From: TCS55 sp964343505
Lineage (GTDB): Bacteria; Fidelibacterota; Marinisomatia; Marinisomatales; TCS55
Assembly: GCA_964343505.1 (NCBI GenBank)
Contig: CAYFJU010000057.1
Span: 1 to 21,143 of the forward strand
Length of the DNA stretch: 21,143 nt
Reading direction: 5' to 3'
The notes beneath the pieces were generated by a model. That model was given only the letters and a program-made list of their open reading frames with translations. It searched no databases and had not been told where the DNA came from. This document shows, piece by piece, positions 13,123 through 21,143 of this stretch. Made by a program: the position numbers and the translations under genes. Positions within the stretch are counted from its first letter, which is position 1. The number at the start of each line of letters is the position of its first letter.

Positions 13123-14588
13123 ACGAATTGTATCAAAGTTAAAATGAAGCACATTTGTGCGAAAACACTTCCATAGCGGGCATAAAAGGTCAGACCCTGG
13201 TTTAAGGGCACTTTGCCCTTAAAAACAGCCTGGTCACCAAAGCCAATTTTTTGGGTCACCTTTCCCGATGGATGGATGATCCCGGAAATCCCCGTATTGG
13301 CGCTGCGGACAATACTGGTTCGTAATTCAACGGCCCTAAGGCGCGCCAACTCAAAATGCTGCCTGACGCCGGAAGAATTTCGCAGCCAGGCGTCATTTGC
13401 TTCAATTGTTAAGAAGTGTGCACCATTGTTGACAAACCCCCGAGCCACAGCCGAGTGGCTGGATTCATAACAAATCATATTGCTGAATTGAATCGAATCC
13501 AGCGTGAATGTCGTGAATTCCGTTCCTGCCGTAAAATTAGCCTGACCAAAATTAAGTTTTTTTAGAACAGGAAAAATTTCTGACATGGGGATGTATTCCG
13601 CAAAGGGCACCAGGAATATTTTATGATATATTTTATTACCCTCGAGCCCGAGGTAGATCGAACTGTTATAAACGCGGCGTCCGGTTGAATCTCTTTTAAA
13701 ATCAACCGTTCCCATCAAAATCGGAATTCCGGTTTCCATCACCTGCCATTCATAATTCCGCCGTTTGGACGAGACGCGCATATAAACCGGTAAGGCGGCC
13801 TCAGGCCACAACACCAAATCCGGACGCATGGACATGGCTTCGACATTCAGGGAATCCATGATTTCGAATAAGCGGGGGCGGAAAGACGCTTCCCATTTTT
13901 GGTTCGGGTTGATATTAGGCTGCATCACCGCCACTTCACGATGGGGCTGACCCTCATCAAATTCATAGGCCGGCAAGCGAAGGATGCCAATAATCCAGGG
14001 CAGTAAAAACAGCGTGGCTGAACACAGGATCAAATTCCGTTTTTTCCCTTCAGAATGGATTGTAATGTAGAGGACCACATTGACCAGGAGGATCCAGAAT
14101 CCAACCCCCTCCGTTCCCGTAATATCGATCATTTGAATGACAGGCAGGAACACCGTCTGGGTCGTAGCCAAATTCGCCCAGGGGAATCCCAAGGGGCCGA
14201 AACCCCGAACCCATTCCATGGTCACCCATAAAAAAGGTATAATGCCGAGGCTATTGCCCGTTCTTCTTTCAATCTTTGAAATGATCCATCCGAGCCCAGC
14301 CCAGATAGCCCCCAGGTATAAAATAGATCCAATCAGGGATAACAAAACAGGAACCAGTGTGGCCCCGGAATTCAATCCAATCCAATAAAGTGAAATCAGG
14401 TTGGCTATGACAGCAGCAAAAAAGGACCACCGCGCCGATTCTTTGGGCGACTGGGTTTGCCAGATATGAATGATGGGGAGAAACCCAAACCAAGCCGTGA
14501 CTCCGGGAATCGGCGGGTAGGCACAACCAACCAAAATGCCCGAAAGGATCGCCAATTGATATGGCGAACGATCCAAAATTTGTTTCAT
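13089..14588 (-). CDS. lnt: Apolipoprotein N-acyltransferase
   Basis: The 499-residue protein adds the third acyl chain to lipoproteins at the outer face of the inner membrane. It has about six N-terminal membrane helices (about 12-205), a nitrilase-like domain (about 215-465) and a final helix near 475-492. The catalytic triad is visible: E263 in WPEAALP, K323 in YHKIFLVPFAEY, and C373 in ICYESSHS. Its presence implies triacylated lipoproteins and thus an outer membrane. The ATG overlaps the ruvX stop by one base (TAATG). Confidence 0.95.
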   Translation of the reverse strand: MKQILDRSPYQLAILSGILVGCAYPPIPGVTAWFGFLPIIHIWQTQSPKESARWSFFAAVIANLISLYWIGLNSGATLVPVLLSLIGSILYLGAIWAGLGWIISKIERRTGNSLGIIPFLWVTMEWVRGFGPLGFPWANLATTQTVFLPVIQMIDITGTEGVGFWILLVNVVLYITIHSEGKKRNLILCSATLFLLPWIIGILRLPAYEFDEGQPHREVAVMQPNINPNQKWEASFRPRLFEIMDSLNVEAMSMRPDLVLWPEAALPVYMRVSSKRRNYEWQVMETGIPILMGTVDFKRDSTGRRVYNSSIYLGLEGNKIYHKIFLVPFAEYIPMSEIFPVLKKLNFGQANFTAGTEFTTFTLDSIQFSNMICYESSHSAVARGFVNNGAHFLTIEANDAWLRNSSGVRQHFELARLRAVELRTSIVRSANTGISGIIHPSGKVTQKIGFGDQAVFKGKVPLNQGLTFYARYGSVFAQMCFILTLIQFVWLIRRSNHSF

Positions 14589-15001
14589 TAACGGGTACGG
14601 TCTAAATACTGTTGGAGGAAAATAGCTGCTGCTGTTTCATCAATCCGGCCTTTGTTGTGACCTGTTTTTATATCCTGTTGGATGAGCGCTTTTTCGGCGC
14701 TGATAGAACTTAATCGCTCGTCCTCCGTCACCACTGGAATGTCCACCACACTTTTCAAATGCTCCGCAAATTGAGATACGTTTTCAGTTTGTTGGGTGCG
14801 CTGACCCTGCATACCTATGGGAAGACCCAACACAACCCGCTCCACCTGTTCTTCAGCGATGATGGTTTGTATTCGTGTGCATAAATCATCGATACCGGTA
14901 TAAGTGATTGTTCTATAGGGTTTGGCAATAATGTTAAGCGGATCGGACAGCGCAAGTCCCACCCGTTTTTGGCCATGATCAATCCCCAGAAAACGTCCCA
15001 T
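14588..15001 (-). CDS. ruvX: Putative pre-16S rRNA nuclease / Holliday junction resolvase YqgF
   Basis: The 137-residue protein is a YqgF-family RNase H-fold nuclease, normal in length. Family motifs are D8 in LGIDHGQKRVG, LGLPIGMQG near 58-66, E93 and E95 in VTEDERLSS, and D121 in IDETAAAIFLQQYL. It is thought to trim the 5' end of 16S rRNA; a Holliday-junction role was proposed from structure. It lies between rel/spoT (22 nt away) and lnt (one-base overlap). Confidence 0.94.
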   Translation of the reverse strand: MGRFLGIDHGQKRVGLALSDPLNIIAKPYRTITYTGIDDLCTRIQTIIAEEQVERVVLGLPIGMQGQRTQQTENVSQFAEHLKSVVDIPVVTEDERLSSISAEKALIQQDIKTGHNKGRIDETAAAIFLQQYLDRTR

Positions 15002-15023
15002 ATTTTTCGCCTAATATTAAGGA

Positions 15024-17210
15024 TTAGTGTTGGGCGCGTTCGACAAAGTCGATATTTTTAACTTTGGCCACCTTCCGCACCACCCGATCGAGCTGTTTCA
15101 GGTTGTTCACCTGGATAATAAAAATAGCAGTAGCCACTGCTTCTTTGACCTTGATATCAACGGATGTCATATTGATATTGAGCTTGGATATGGTTTCGGT
15201 CATATCCTTCAGCAATCCCTTACGGTCCTGCCCCACGACTTTTAGGCGGACATTAAATAAATCATTGCGCGCCACTTCCCATTCCACGGGAACCAAGCGG
15301 TCAGACTCTTCACTCAGCAAGGGTAAACTGGGGCAGGATGAACGATGCACTGTCATGCCCCTTCCTCTGGTAATAAACCCGATCATGTCATCACCGGGGA
15401 TGGGGTTGCAGCATTTGCCAAAATTGGCCATAATATTGCTGATCCCTTCCAGTTTGATACTGCGGCTTTCTTTCCGCGTGAACCTGAAAAACCCGGATTT
15501 ATCCTCTTCATCAACCGTTTTCTCCTCGGGGGCGATTTTCTGCAATATATCACGGACGGATATATCCCCCTTTCCGACAGCTTCCACCAACTGTTCCGAG
15601 CCCCCAAACCCAAATTTCGAGAAACCGCCTTTCACATCATCCAACAGATTCAGCATTTTCAGGCGTCGCAGGCTTTTGGTGATAATCTCTTCACCCATTT
15701 TAACACTTTCATCCCGCTCTTTTTTATTTATAAAGCGTTTAATCTGGTTCCGCGCTTTGGAAGTAACAGCAATTTTAAGCCATCCATAGTTGGGACTTTG
15801 AGAACTGCTGGTAATGATTTCAACTGTATCACCATTATGCAATTCGGTATTTAGTGGTACCACCTTATGATTCACTTTAGCGCCCAGGCAGGTATGACCG
15901 ACTTCAGTATGGACTTGATAGGCAAAATCCAGCGGCGAAGATTTTACCGGCAACTGGACCAAATCACCTTTCGGTGTAAAAACGAAAATTTCATCGCCGA
16001 ATAAATCAATTTTCAGCAGGTGCATAAATTCTTTCGGATCATTTTCTTCACTCTGAAGAATGTCCAGTAATTCGCGCAGCCATTTTACATGACTGTCCAC
16101 ACTCTTGACATCCTTAGACCCTTCTTTATAGCGCCAGTGGGCAGCCACACCTATTTCTGCTGTTTGCTCCATTTCCTGGGTGCGAATCTGAATTTCCACC
16201 AGCTTCCCGTCGGGACCCACGACGGTAGTATGGATGGATTGATATCCATTACTTTTGGGCATAGCGATAAAATCCTTAAAGCGTTCCTGGATCGGTTTGA
16301 ATTTTTGGTGAAGCACACCCAATGTGAGGTAGCAATCTTCTACCTTTTCCACCACAACACGCAGGGCCAAAATATCATAGATTTCTTCGAATGCTTTACC
16401 GCGCTTGACCATTTTCCCATAAATAGATGTATGGGACTTCGGCCGGCCATAGACGTGGGGCTTTATTTTGTATTTTTTTAATTCATCCAAAAGTCCTACG
16501 GTAATTTTTTTAATATATTTTTCGCGCTCTTTATTGGAGGATTTCAGCTTTTCATCAATTTCCTTGAATGTATCAGGATTTAAAGTCTTTAAAACAAGAT
16601 CATCCAGCATCCATTTCACTTTAGCCATCCCTAACCGGTGGGCCAGGGGCGCATAAACATCCCGTGTTTCTATGGCGATCCGATGCTGTTTAATTCGGGG
16701 CATATATTCGATGGTGGACATATTGTGAAGGCGGTCGGCAAACTTGATAATAATAACGCGTAAATCCTGGGCAACGGAGATGAGCATTTTCATAAAATTG
16801 CCTGCCTGTTTTGCTTTACGACTGGAAAATCGGATGCCTCCCAATTTCGTTACGCCGTTGACTAAATTTGCGACATCAGTGCCAAACTTATCTTCAATTT
16901 CCTCAAAAGACGCTTCCGTATCCTCGATCGTATCGTGGAGCAATCCGCCGATAATGGTAATATGATCCATATTCCAACCGGCCAGCGTTTTGGCCACTTC
17001 AACGCAATGATTTTCAAAATAGGATCCGCCTGATCGTCTTTTTTGTCCCTCATGATGACGGGCGCCGAATTCGTAGGCCTGCCATAATTCTTTTTTAAGA
17101 TCGTCTGTAGTGAGCTGCTCAGGCAGAGTTACTTTATTGATCAGTTCCTGGAATGGTTTTGGAAATTCACCAACCAGGAAAGGGGCGAATTTGGAAAGAG
17201 GGTTTTGCAT
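15024..17210 (-). CDS. relA: Bifunctional (p)ppGpp synthetase/hydrolase (Rel/SpoT)
   Basis: The 728-residue protein makes and breaks the alarmone (p)ppGpp. Domains in order: HD hydrolase (about 45-200) with H68, H92-D93 in LLHDTIEDT and D159 in FADRLHNM; synthetase (about 245-365) with YGRPKSHTSIYGKM and RFKD at 310-313; TGS (about 405-467); helical domain; a Cys-containing zinc-finger-like region with GKCCNPIPGD at 599-608; ACT (about 653-728). The RFKD motif, rather than the acidic ExDD of RelA, marks the Mg2+-type bifunctional class, and the HD residues are intact, so both activities are expected. The one-base overlap with the dnaB stop (TAATG) suggests coupling. The symbol could equally be spoT or rel. 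Confidence 0.95.
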   Translation of the reverse strand: MQNPLSKFAPFLVGEFPKPFQELINKVTLPEQLTTDDLKKELWQAYEFGARHHEGQKRRSGGSYFENHCVEVAKTLAGWNMDHITIIGGLLHDTIEDTEASFEEIEDKFGTDVANLVNGVTKLGGIRFSSRKAKQAGNFMKMLISVAQDLRVIIIKFADRLHNMSTIEYMPRIKQHRIAIETRDVYAPLAHRLGMAKVKWMLDDLVLKTLNPDTFKEIDEKLKSSNKEREKYIKKITVGLLDELKKYKIKPHVYGRPKSHTSIYGKMVKRGKAFEEIYDILALRVVVEKVEDCYLTLGVLHQKFKPIQERFKDFIAMPKSNGYQSIHTTVVGPDGKLVEIQIRTQEMEQTAEIGVAAHWRYKEGSKDVKSVDSHVKWLRELLDILQSEENDPKEFMHLLKIDLFGDEIFVFTPKGDLVQLPVKSSPLDFAYQVHTEVGHTCLGAKVNHKVVPLNTELHNGDTVEIITSSSQSPNYGWLKIAVTSKARNQIKRFINKKERDESVKMGEEIITKSLRRLKMLNLLDDVKGGFSKFGFGGSEQLVEAVGKGDISVRDILQKIAPEEKTVDEEDKSGFFRFTRKESRSIKLEGISNIMANFGKCCNPIPGDDMIGFITRGRGMTVHRSSCPSLPLLSEESDRLVPVEWEVARNDLFNVRLKVVGQDRKGLLKDMTETISKLNINMTSVDIKVKEAVATAIFIIQVNNLKQLDRVVRKVAKVKNIDFVERAQH

Positions 17211-18574
17211 TAGAAGGGTGACTCAGCTTCCATTTCTGCAAAGGCCGACATGTTTTCAAAACGGGCAAAACGGTCAATGAATGTTACTTCCACAATGCCA
17301 GTGGGGCCGTTTCTTTGTTTGGATACAATAACTTCCGCTTTTCCCCGGTCTTCATCTTCCTGGGAATAGACCCAGGGACGGTATAAAAAGATGACAACAT
17401 CCGCATCTTGCTCAATGGCGCCGGACTCCCGCAGGTCCGATAGCTGGGGTCGGCGGTCACTGCGGCTTTCCACGGCTCGGGACAACTGGGATAAGCCGAT
17501 CACCGGCACTTCAATTTCTTTGGCCAGCGCCTTTAATGAACGCGAAATCTGTGAAATTTCCTGCTGGCGGCTTTCAGCCCCTTTGGGCCCGGTCATGAGC
17601 TGCAGGTAGTCCACGATTAACAAACCGATATTATGTTCTGCTTTTAGTCGCCGAGCCTTGGCCCGCACTTCCAAAACGGACATCCCTGGCGTATCATCAA
17701 GATAAATGGGTGCTTCAGCCAATTGTCCCACCGCAATGCTTAAATTTTTCCACTGCGTTTTCGGCAGTTTCCCCGTTCGAACCAAATGACTGTCCACACG
17801 ACCTTCAGCGCAGAGTAAGCGCATGGCCAATTGATGGTTGGCCATTTCAAGACTGAACATCCCGACACCTGTTTTATCCATGACAGCTGCATTCCGCCCC
17901 ATGGAAAGAGCCAGGGCGGTTTTTCCCATTCCCGGCCGGCCGGCGACAATGATCAATTCTCCCGGATGAAAACCGGATGTCATATCATCCAAATCCATCA
18001 GTCCGGAAGGTACACCGGTTACACTCCCCGGCTTGGAAGCGATTTTATCTAATTCTTCAAAGGTATGGTGCAGGATCGGATCAATGTGCTGAAACCCGCC
18101 CCGCAGTCGTTTTTCGGAAATATTAAAAATGGCCGATTCGGCTGAATCTAAAATGTCATCCACATCCTGGGCATCTTCAAAAGCATCTTTTGCTACTTCA
18201 TGTGATACTTGAATTAATTTTCGCAAGAGATGCTTTTCCAGCACGATCTTGGCGTAGTGTTCAACGTTGGCTGTGGTGGGTACGGACTCTGACAAACCAG
18301 TGATATAATAAGCGCCGCCCACACCTTCTAATTCCCTTTTCTTCTTGAGTCGGTCAACAACCGAGATGGCGTCGATCGGCTCCCCTTTTTCAAAAAGGTC
18401 AGCCATACATGAAAAGATGCGAACATGGGCATCTTTATAAAATTGGGAGGCGGATACCCATTGCATCGCCTTGCTCACCGCTTCTTTTGAGGTAAGCATG
18501 GATCCCAAGACCGCTTGTTCTGCTTCCAGAGCTTGGGGCTGGGCAGTCAGTTGTAATTCGTTATTCCTGGCCAT
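17210..18574 (-). CDS. dnaB: Replicative DNA helicase DnaB
   Basis: The 454-residue protein unwinds DNA at the replication fork as a hexamer. It has an N-terminal helical domain starting PQALEAEQAVLGSML, a linker, and a RecA-type ATPase domain with Walker A at 212-219 (GRPGMGKT), Walker B ending in D322 (LLIVDYLQLM) and the later SQLSRAVESRSDRRPQLSDL segment. No intein or insertion is present. Only 5 nt separate it from the UDG stop, with no clear Shine-Dalgarno sequence, so translation may be coupled. Confidence 0.97.
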   Translation of the reverse strand: MARNNELQLTAQPQALEAEQAVLGSMLTSKEAVSKAMQWVSASQFYKDAHVRIFSCMADLFEKGEPIDAISVVDRLKKKRELEGVGGAYYITGLSESVPTTANVEHYAKIVLEKHLLRKLIQVSHEVAKDAFEDAQDVDDILDSAESAIFNISEKRLRGGFQHIDPILHHTFEELDKIASKPGSVTGVPSGLMDLDDMTSGFHPGELIIVAGRPGMGKTALALSMGRNAAVMDKTGVGMFSLEMANHQLAMRLLCAEGRVDSHLVRTGKLPKTQWKNLSIAVGQLAEAPIYLDDTPGMSVLEVRAKARRLKAEHNIGLLIVDYLQLMTGPKGAESRQQEISQISRSLKALAKEIEVPVIGLSQLSRAVESRSDRRPQLSDLRESGAIEQDADVVIFLYRPWVYSQEDEDRGKAEVIVSKQRNGPTGIVEVTFIDRFARFENMSAFAEMEAESPF

Positions 18575-18579
18575 TTTGT

Positions 18580-19278
18580 TTATGCGTCAATTATGGATCG
18601 GATCCATTTAAAATCCTTCCATGCTTCAGGTTTCCAATTCGGGTTTCTCAGCAAGGCAGCAGGATGGTATGTCACAATCAATGGTGTACCATGATAATCG
18701 TGCAAAACACCGCGCATACTTTTCAACGTTTTATCCACATTGAGGAGGGTTTTTCCTGCCACGCGACCCAAAGCTACAATGAGTTTTGGCTGAATCAAAT
18801 TAATTTGATGGATTAAATAGGGTTCGCATTCATCAACCTCACCTGCCAGCGGATCACGGTTGTTCGGCGGCCGGCATTTTAGGACATTGCAGATATAGAC
18901 ATCTTTTTGGCGTGTACGGTCGATGGCTGCCAGGATTTTGTCCAATAATTTCCCGGCACGGCCCACAAATGGTTCTCCTTTAATGTCTTCCTGTTCACCA
19001 GGGGCTTCCCCAACGAGAACCAAGGAGGCATTTGGATCGCCGACACCAAATACGAAATTTGTACGAGACTGGCCCAGTGCACAGTTCTGACACTGGTGGA
19101 TTTGTTGATAAAAAGTGTTTAAATCCGACGGAAAGCCGGTTTGATTCGGTTGGGGTTTGGCACCTTGGGGGGCATCCCCCGATGGGTGGGGGTCCAGTTC
19201 CAGAAAAAGCTCATCCCCGAAAAGTTCTCGGGTTTGCTTTAAATAACGGTTTTTTGCATCTGAAGAAACTGGACCCAT
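18580..19278 (-). CDS. Type-4 (Fe-S) uracil-DNA glycosylase
   Basis: The 232-residue enzyme removes uracil from DNA to start base excision repair. Four cysteines match the Fe-S ligand spacing of family 4: C63-x2-C66, C135 and C151 (69- and 16-residue steps). Motif 1 is GEAPGEQE (90-97) and motif 3 is HPAALLR (205-211). About 50 extra, weakly conserved N-terminal residues precede the domain. The gene sits between rpoZ and dnaB, 27 nt after the rpoZ stop. The family is common in thermophiles and in many deep bacterial lineages that lack Ung. Confidence 0.92.
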   Translation of the reverse strand: MGPVSSDAKNRYLKQTRELFGDELFLELDPHPSGDAPQGAKPQPNQTGFPSDLNTFYQQIHQCQNCALGQSRTNFVFGVGDPNASLVLVGEAPGEQEDIKGEPFVGRAGKLLDKILAAIDRTRQKDVYICNVLKCRPPNNRDPLAGEVDECEPYLIHQINLIQPKLIVALGRVAGKTLLNVDKTLKSMRGVLHDYHGTPLIVTYHPAALLRNPNWKPEAWKDFKWIRSIIDA

Positions 19279-19305
19279 GGGCTGTTAACAGGTCGCCCGG
19301 ACCTT

Positions 19306-19584
19306 TTACTCGCCTACCCCGGATTGATTCCAATTGAGATCGCCATCCATAAATTCATTGACGGCAACCGTGGTGGCTTTGTCCAGTTCTTCATAATCTT
19401 CAGGGTTTTTATCCATTACCTGGTCATAAACGCCCATTTCAACTTCTTCCGTGGAAACCATCATTTCTTCCACGATTCTGTTGTTCAGCACTTGCTTTGC
19501 CCGTTTGGACATGACGACAACTGCTTCATAGACATCACCGGTCTGTTCTTCCATTTGACGAATGGAAAGTGGTTCAAGAGCCAT
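19306..19584 (-). CDS. rpoZ: RNA polymerase omega subunit
   Basis: The 92-residue protein matches the omega/RPB6 fold: DVYEAVVVMSKRAKQVLNN (about 17-35) is the conserved helix that grips the C-terminus of beta-prime, and a DKATTVAVNEFMDGDL segment follows. Omega helps assemble RNA polymerase and, in proteobacteria, forms part of a ppGpp site. The insert between these two segments is rich in Glu and Met. The ATG lies inside the end of gmk (11-nt overlap), with GAGGGAG 6 nt before it in the gmk coding sequence. The gmk-rpoZ order supports the call. Confidence 0.88.
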   Translation of the reverse strand: MALEPLSIRQMEEQTGDVYEAVVVMSKRAKQVLNNRIVEEMMVSTEEVEMGVYDQVMDKNPEDYEELDKATTVAVNEFMDGDLNWNQSGVGE

Positions 19585-20152
19585 AAGTTACTCCCTCGTT
19601 TTCATGTTGTATAATATTCATAATTTCATCCACAGCATGGCCCACATCATCATTAATCACATGATGATCAAAATTGGTTTTGTATTCCAATTCGGAGCTA
19701 AGCCGTTCCAGCCGTTTGGCAATTCTTTCTTCTGAATCAGTTCCCCGTTTCACCAGCCTTGTGCGCAAATCATCCAAACTGGGCGGCTCGACAAATATTG
19801 AAATGGTCTGTTCAGGATATAATTTTTTAATCGACATGGCGCCCTTCACATCTAATTCCAAAAGGAGTGTTTCCCGGCGCTGAATCGCTGCTTCGATAGC
19901 AGTCTTCATAGTACCATAATAGAAATTCCCGTGGATTTGTTCCCACTCGGCGAATTCACCATGATTGAGACGCTTTTCAAATTCTTGATTGGTTAAAAAT
20001 GTATAATCAACACCATCCACTTCACCATTGCGTTTTTCACGCGTGGTGCAGGACACGGAAAAACGGATCGACTCTTCCCGTTTCTGCAGGGCGCGGCACA
20101 GAGTGGTTTTTCCCGACCCTGACGGCGCCGATATGATGATTAAATTTTTCAT
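19574..20152 (-). CDS. gmk: Guanylate kinase
   Basis: The 192-residue enzyme converts GMP to GDP. The P-loop SAPSGSGKTT (8-17), the SCTTREKRNGEVDGVDY segment (about 34-50) that binds GMP, and a WEQIHGNFYYG segment (about 70-80) are as expected, and the length is normal. Guanylate kinase is inhibited by ppGpp in several bacteria, which makes its place in one transcript with rel/spoT notable. Two nucleotides separate it from yicC. Confidence 0.96.
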   Translation of the reverse strand: MKNLIIISAPSGSGKTTLCRALQKREESIRFSVSCTTREKRNGEVDGVDYTFLTNQEFEKRLNHGEFAEWEQIHGNFYYGTMKTAIEAAIQRRETLLLELDVKGAMSIKKLYPEQTISIFVEPPSLDDLRTRLVKRGTDSEERIAKRLERLSSELEYKTNFDHHVINDDVGHAVDEIMNIIQHENEGVTYGS

Positions 20153-20154
20153 CT

Positions 20155-21015
20155 TTATAAAATGTTCTGAACCTGTTCCCGCATTTTTTCAGCTTCATCT
20201 TTCAGGGTAATCACATGATTCACTATCTTTTGAGATGAACTTTTGGACCCGATTGTATTGATTTCACGCCCCATCTCCTGGATCAAAAAATTCAGGCGCC
20301 GACCTGTCGGTTTGGCTTCGGTTAACAAAACTTTAAATTGTTGGAAATGACTTTTTAAACGCACCGTTTCTTCGGTCACATCTGCTTTTTCAGCCATCAT
20401 GGCTATTTCCTGTGCGATGCGATTTTCGTCTACTTGCGCCCCCTCCAATAATTCAGCGATTCGGCTGCGGTATTTATTTTTGCGCTTTTGAGATTCTTCT
20501 GGTAATTCCATCTCGACCTGTTCCAGGACATCATTCAATTTGGAAAGGCGAGCTTCAAAATCACTTTTGAGCTTCTCTCCTTCGGCCCTCCTGATTTGGC
20601 TCACCTCATCGCAGGCTTTTAACACTGCTTTGGCTAATTGTTTCGAGCCTAAAGATTCTGCATCCACATGGGTAAACAAGTCAGTGGCACTGACGATATC
20701 ACCCATATCCAGGTGACGGCCATAATCCTTTTGAATATTGAGCAGAATCGCTTCAATCGCCTCAAACCGTTCCTTGTTAAAAGAAAGTGATTGTTTTTTA
20801 CCACCGCCTTCCAATTCCAGGTTTACATGAATAGTTCCACGGGTAAGCTTTTCTGAAATCAGGTCCCGGATTTTTTTCTCGTCGCCAGGATCCAGATCGA
20901 GTCCCCGGACCTTAATATCCAGAAAGCGGCCGTTAACTGCCTTAATGAGGGCAAGGACCTTATTGGCCCCTTTACCAGCCGTTCCGCGGCCGTATCCTGT
21001 CATGCTTTGAATCAT
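20155..21015 (-). CDS. yicC: YicC-family endoribonuclease
   Basis: The 286-residue protein starts with the family signature IQSMTGYGRG and a VNGRFLDIKVRG segment, and ends with the DUF1732 part (RRLNFLIQEMGREINTIGSK ... VITLKDEAEKMREQVQNIL). YicC proteins are Mg2+-dependent endoribonucleases; in E. coli YicC is linked to degradation of the small RNA RyhB. The order yicC-gmk-rpoZ is common in bacteria. It is the first gene of the long run in this window, with a 128-nt region upstream to the window end. Confidence 0.93.
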   Translation of the reverse strand: MIQSMTGYGRGTAGKGANKVLALIKAVNGRFLDIKVRGLDLDPGDEKKIRDLISEKLTRGTIHVNLELEGGGKKQSLSFNKERFEAIEAILLNIQKDYGRHLDMGDIVSATDLFTHVDAESLGSKQLAKAVLKACDEVSQIRRAEGEKLKSDFEARLSKLNDVLEQVEMELPEESQKRKNKYRSRIAELLEGAQVDENRIAQEIAMMAEKADVTEETVRLKSHFQQFKVLLTEAKPTGRRLNFLIQEMGREINTIGSKSSSQKIVNHVITLKDEAEKMREQVQNIL

Positions 21016-21143
21016 TTAATTTCAGTCCGAAAAAAGTCAGGGAATTTACACTTTTTTTATCCAGGATAACAATGAATGTGTTCCAAAATAATGACACTTG
21101 GAGAGACATGGTTTACACATTGATAATTTAAGTTATCTATTTT
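21016..21143 (-). promoter_or_regulatory. Upstream region of yicC with a weak candidate promoter
   Basis: No gene is supported. Read on the minus strand, TTGTTA and TAAATT occur with an 18-nt spacer (the -35-like element near 21066-21071, the -10-like element near 21042-21047), about 27 nt before the yicC ATG. The spacer and -35 overlap a palindrome, TTATCC-A-GGATAA (21057-21069). Position is right for the promoter of the long operon, but the match is weak. Confidence 0.3.

Noticed and set aside
15064..15789. Plus-strand ORF of 241 residues opposite rel/spoT
   Set aside because: It lies wholly inside the well-conserved rel/spoT gene on the other strand and shows no domain or start signal.
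19287..19306. Terminator between rpoZ and the UDG gene
   Set aside because: AGGTC/GACCT gives only a 5-bp stem and on the coding strand no U-run follows; read-through is expected.

Overview
The window looks like a chromosomal segment of a Gram-negative bacterium of the Fibrobacteres-Chlorobi-Bacteroidetes (FCB) side of the tree, possibly a Marinimicrobia-like lineage. The phylum is an inference. It rests on a complete batABCDE operon, signal peptides ending in ...GQ, an Fe-S type-4 uracil-DNA glycosylase, the yicC-gmk-rpoZ order, and a pssA-psd pair. From 2150 to 21015 every gene is on the minus strand and packed tightly, with many 1-34 nt overlaps. The first 2.1 kb differs: it is AT-rich, loosely packed and full of accessory features.

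Layout, left to right. (1) 47-810, minus: a SARP/BTAD-type regulator. Its frame breaks at a 6-A run (267-272); the missing C-terminal half is open in the next frame down to 47. (2) 811-1179: AT-rich gap, then a structured repeat. (3) 1243-1835, plus: a VapBC toxin-antitoxin pair bracketed by two same-orientation copies of a double-hairpin repeat that share a perfect 34-bp core. (4) 1991-2140: a 150-bp MITE-like element with 25-bp terminal inverted repeats. (5) 2150-7850, minus: batA-batB-batC-batD-batE plus a small secreted SPOR-domain gene, all overlapping or closely spaced; no moxR or DUF58 gene is present. (6) 7934-7960: a strong bidirectional terminator that separates the bat operon from the next one. 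(7) 7985-21015, minus: a 16-gene housekeeping run. In transcription order it is yicC, gmk, rpoZ, type-4 UDG, dnaB, rel/spoT, ruvX, lnt, a DUF5683-like protein, ecfT, truA, degQ-like protease, psd, pssA, DUF4321 and tatA.

How the genes fit together. The long run joins nucleotide metabolism and the stringent response (gmk, rpoZ and rel/spoT, an extended version of the known gmk-rpoZ-spoT cluster), replication and repair (dnaB, UDG, ruvX), RNA processing (yicC, truA) and envelope building (lnt, psd, pssA, degQ-like, tatA, ecfT). The bat operon encodes two membrane-anchored VWA proteins, TPR proteins and a large BatD protein, probably one envelope complex; the added SPOR protein suggests a link to peptidoglycan.

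No rRNA, tRNA, CRISPR array, IS transposase or integrase was found. The parts most worth a second look are the repeat-bracketed vapBC module, the frameshifted regulator, the MITE beside the bat operon, and the paired hairpins inside the bat operon.
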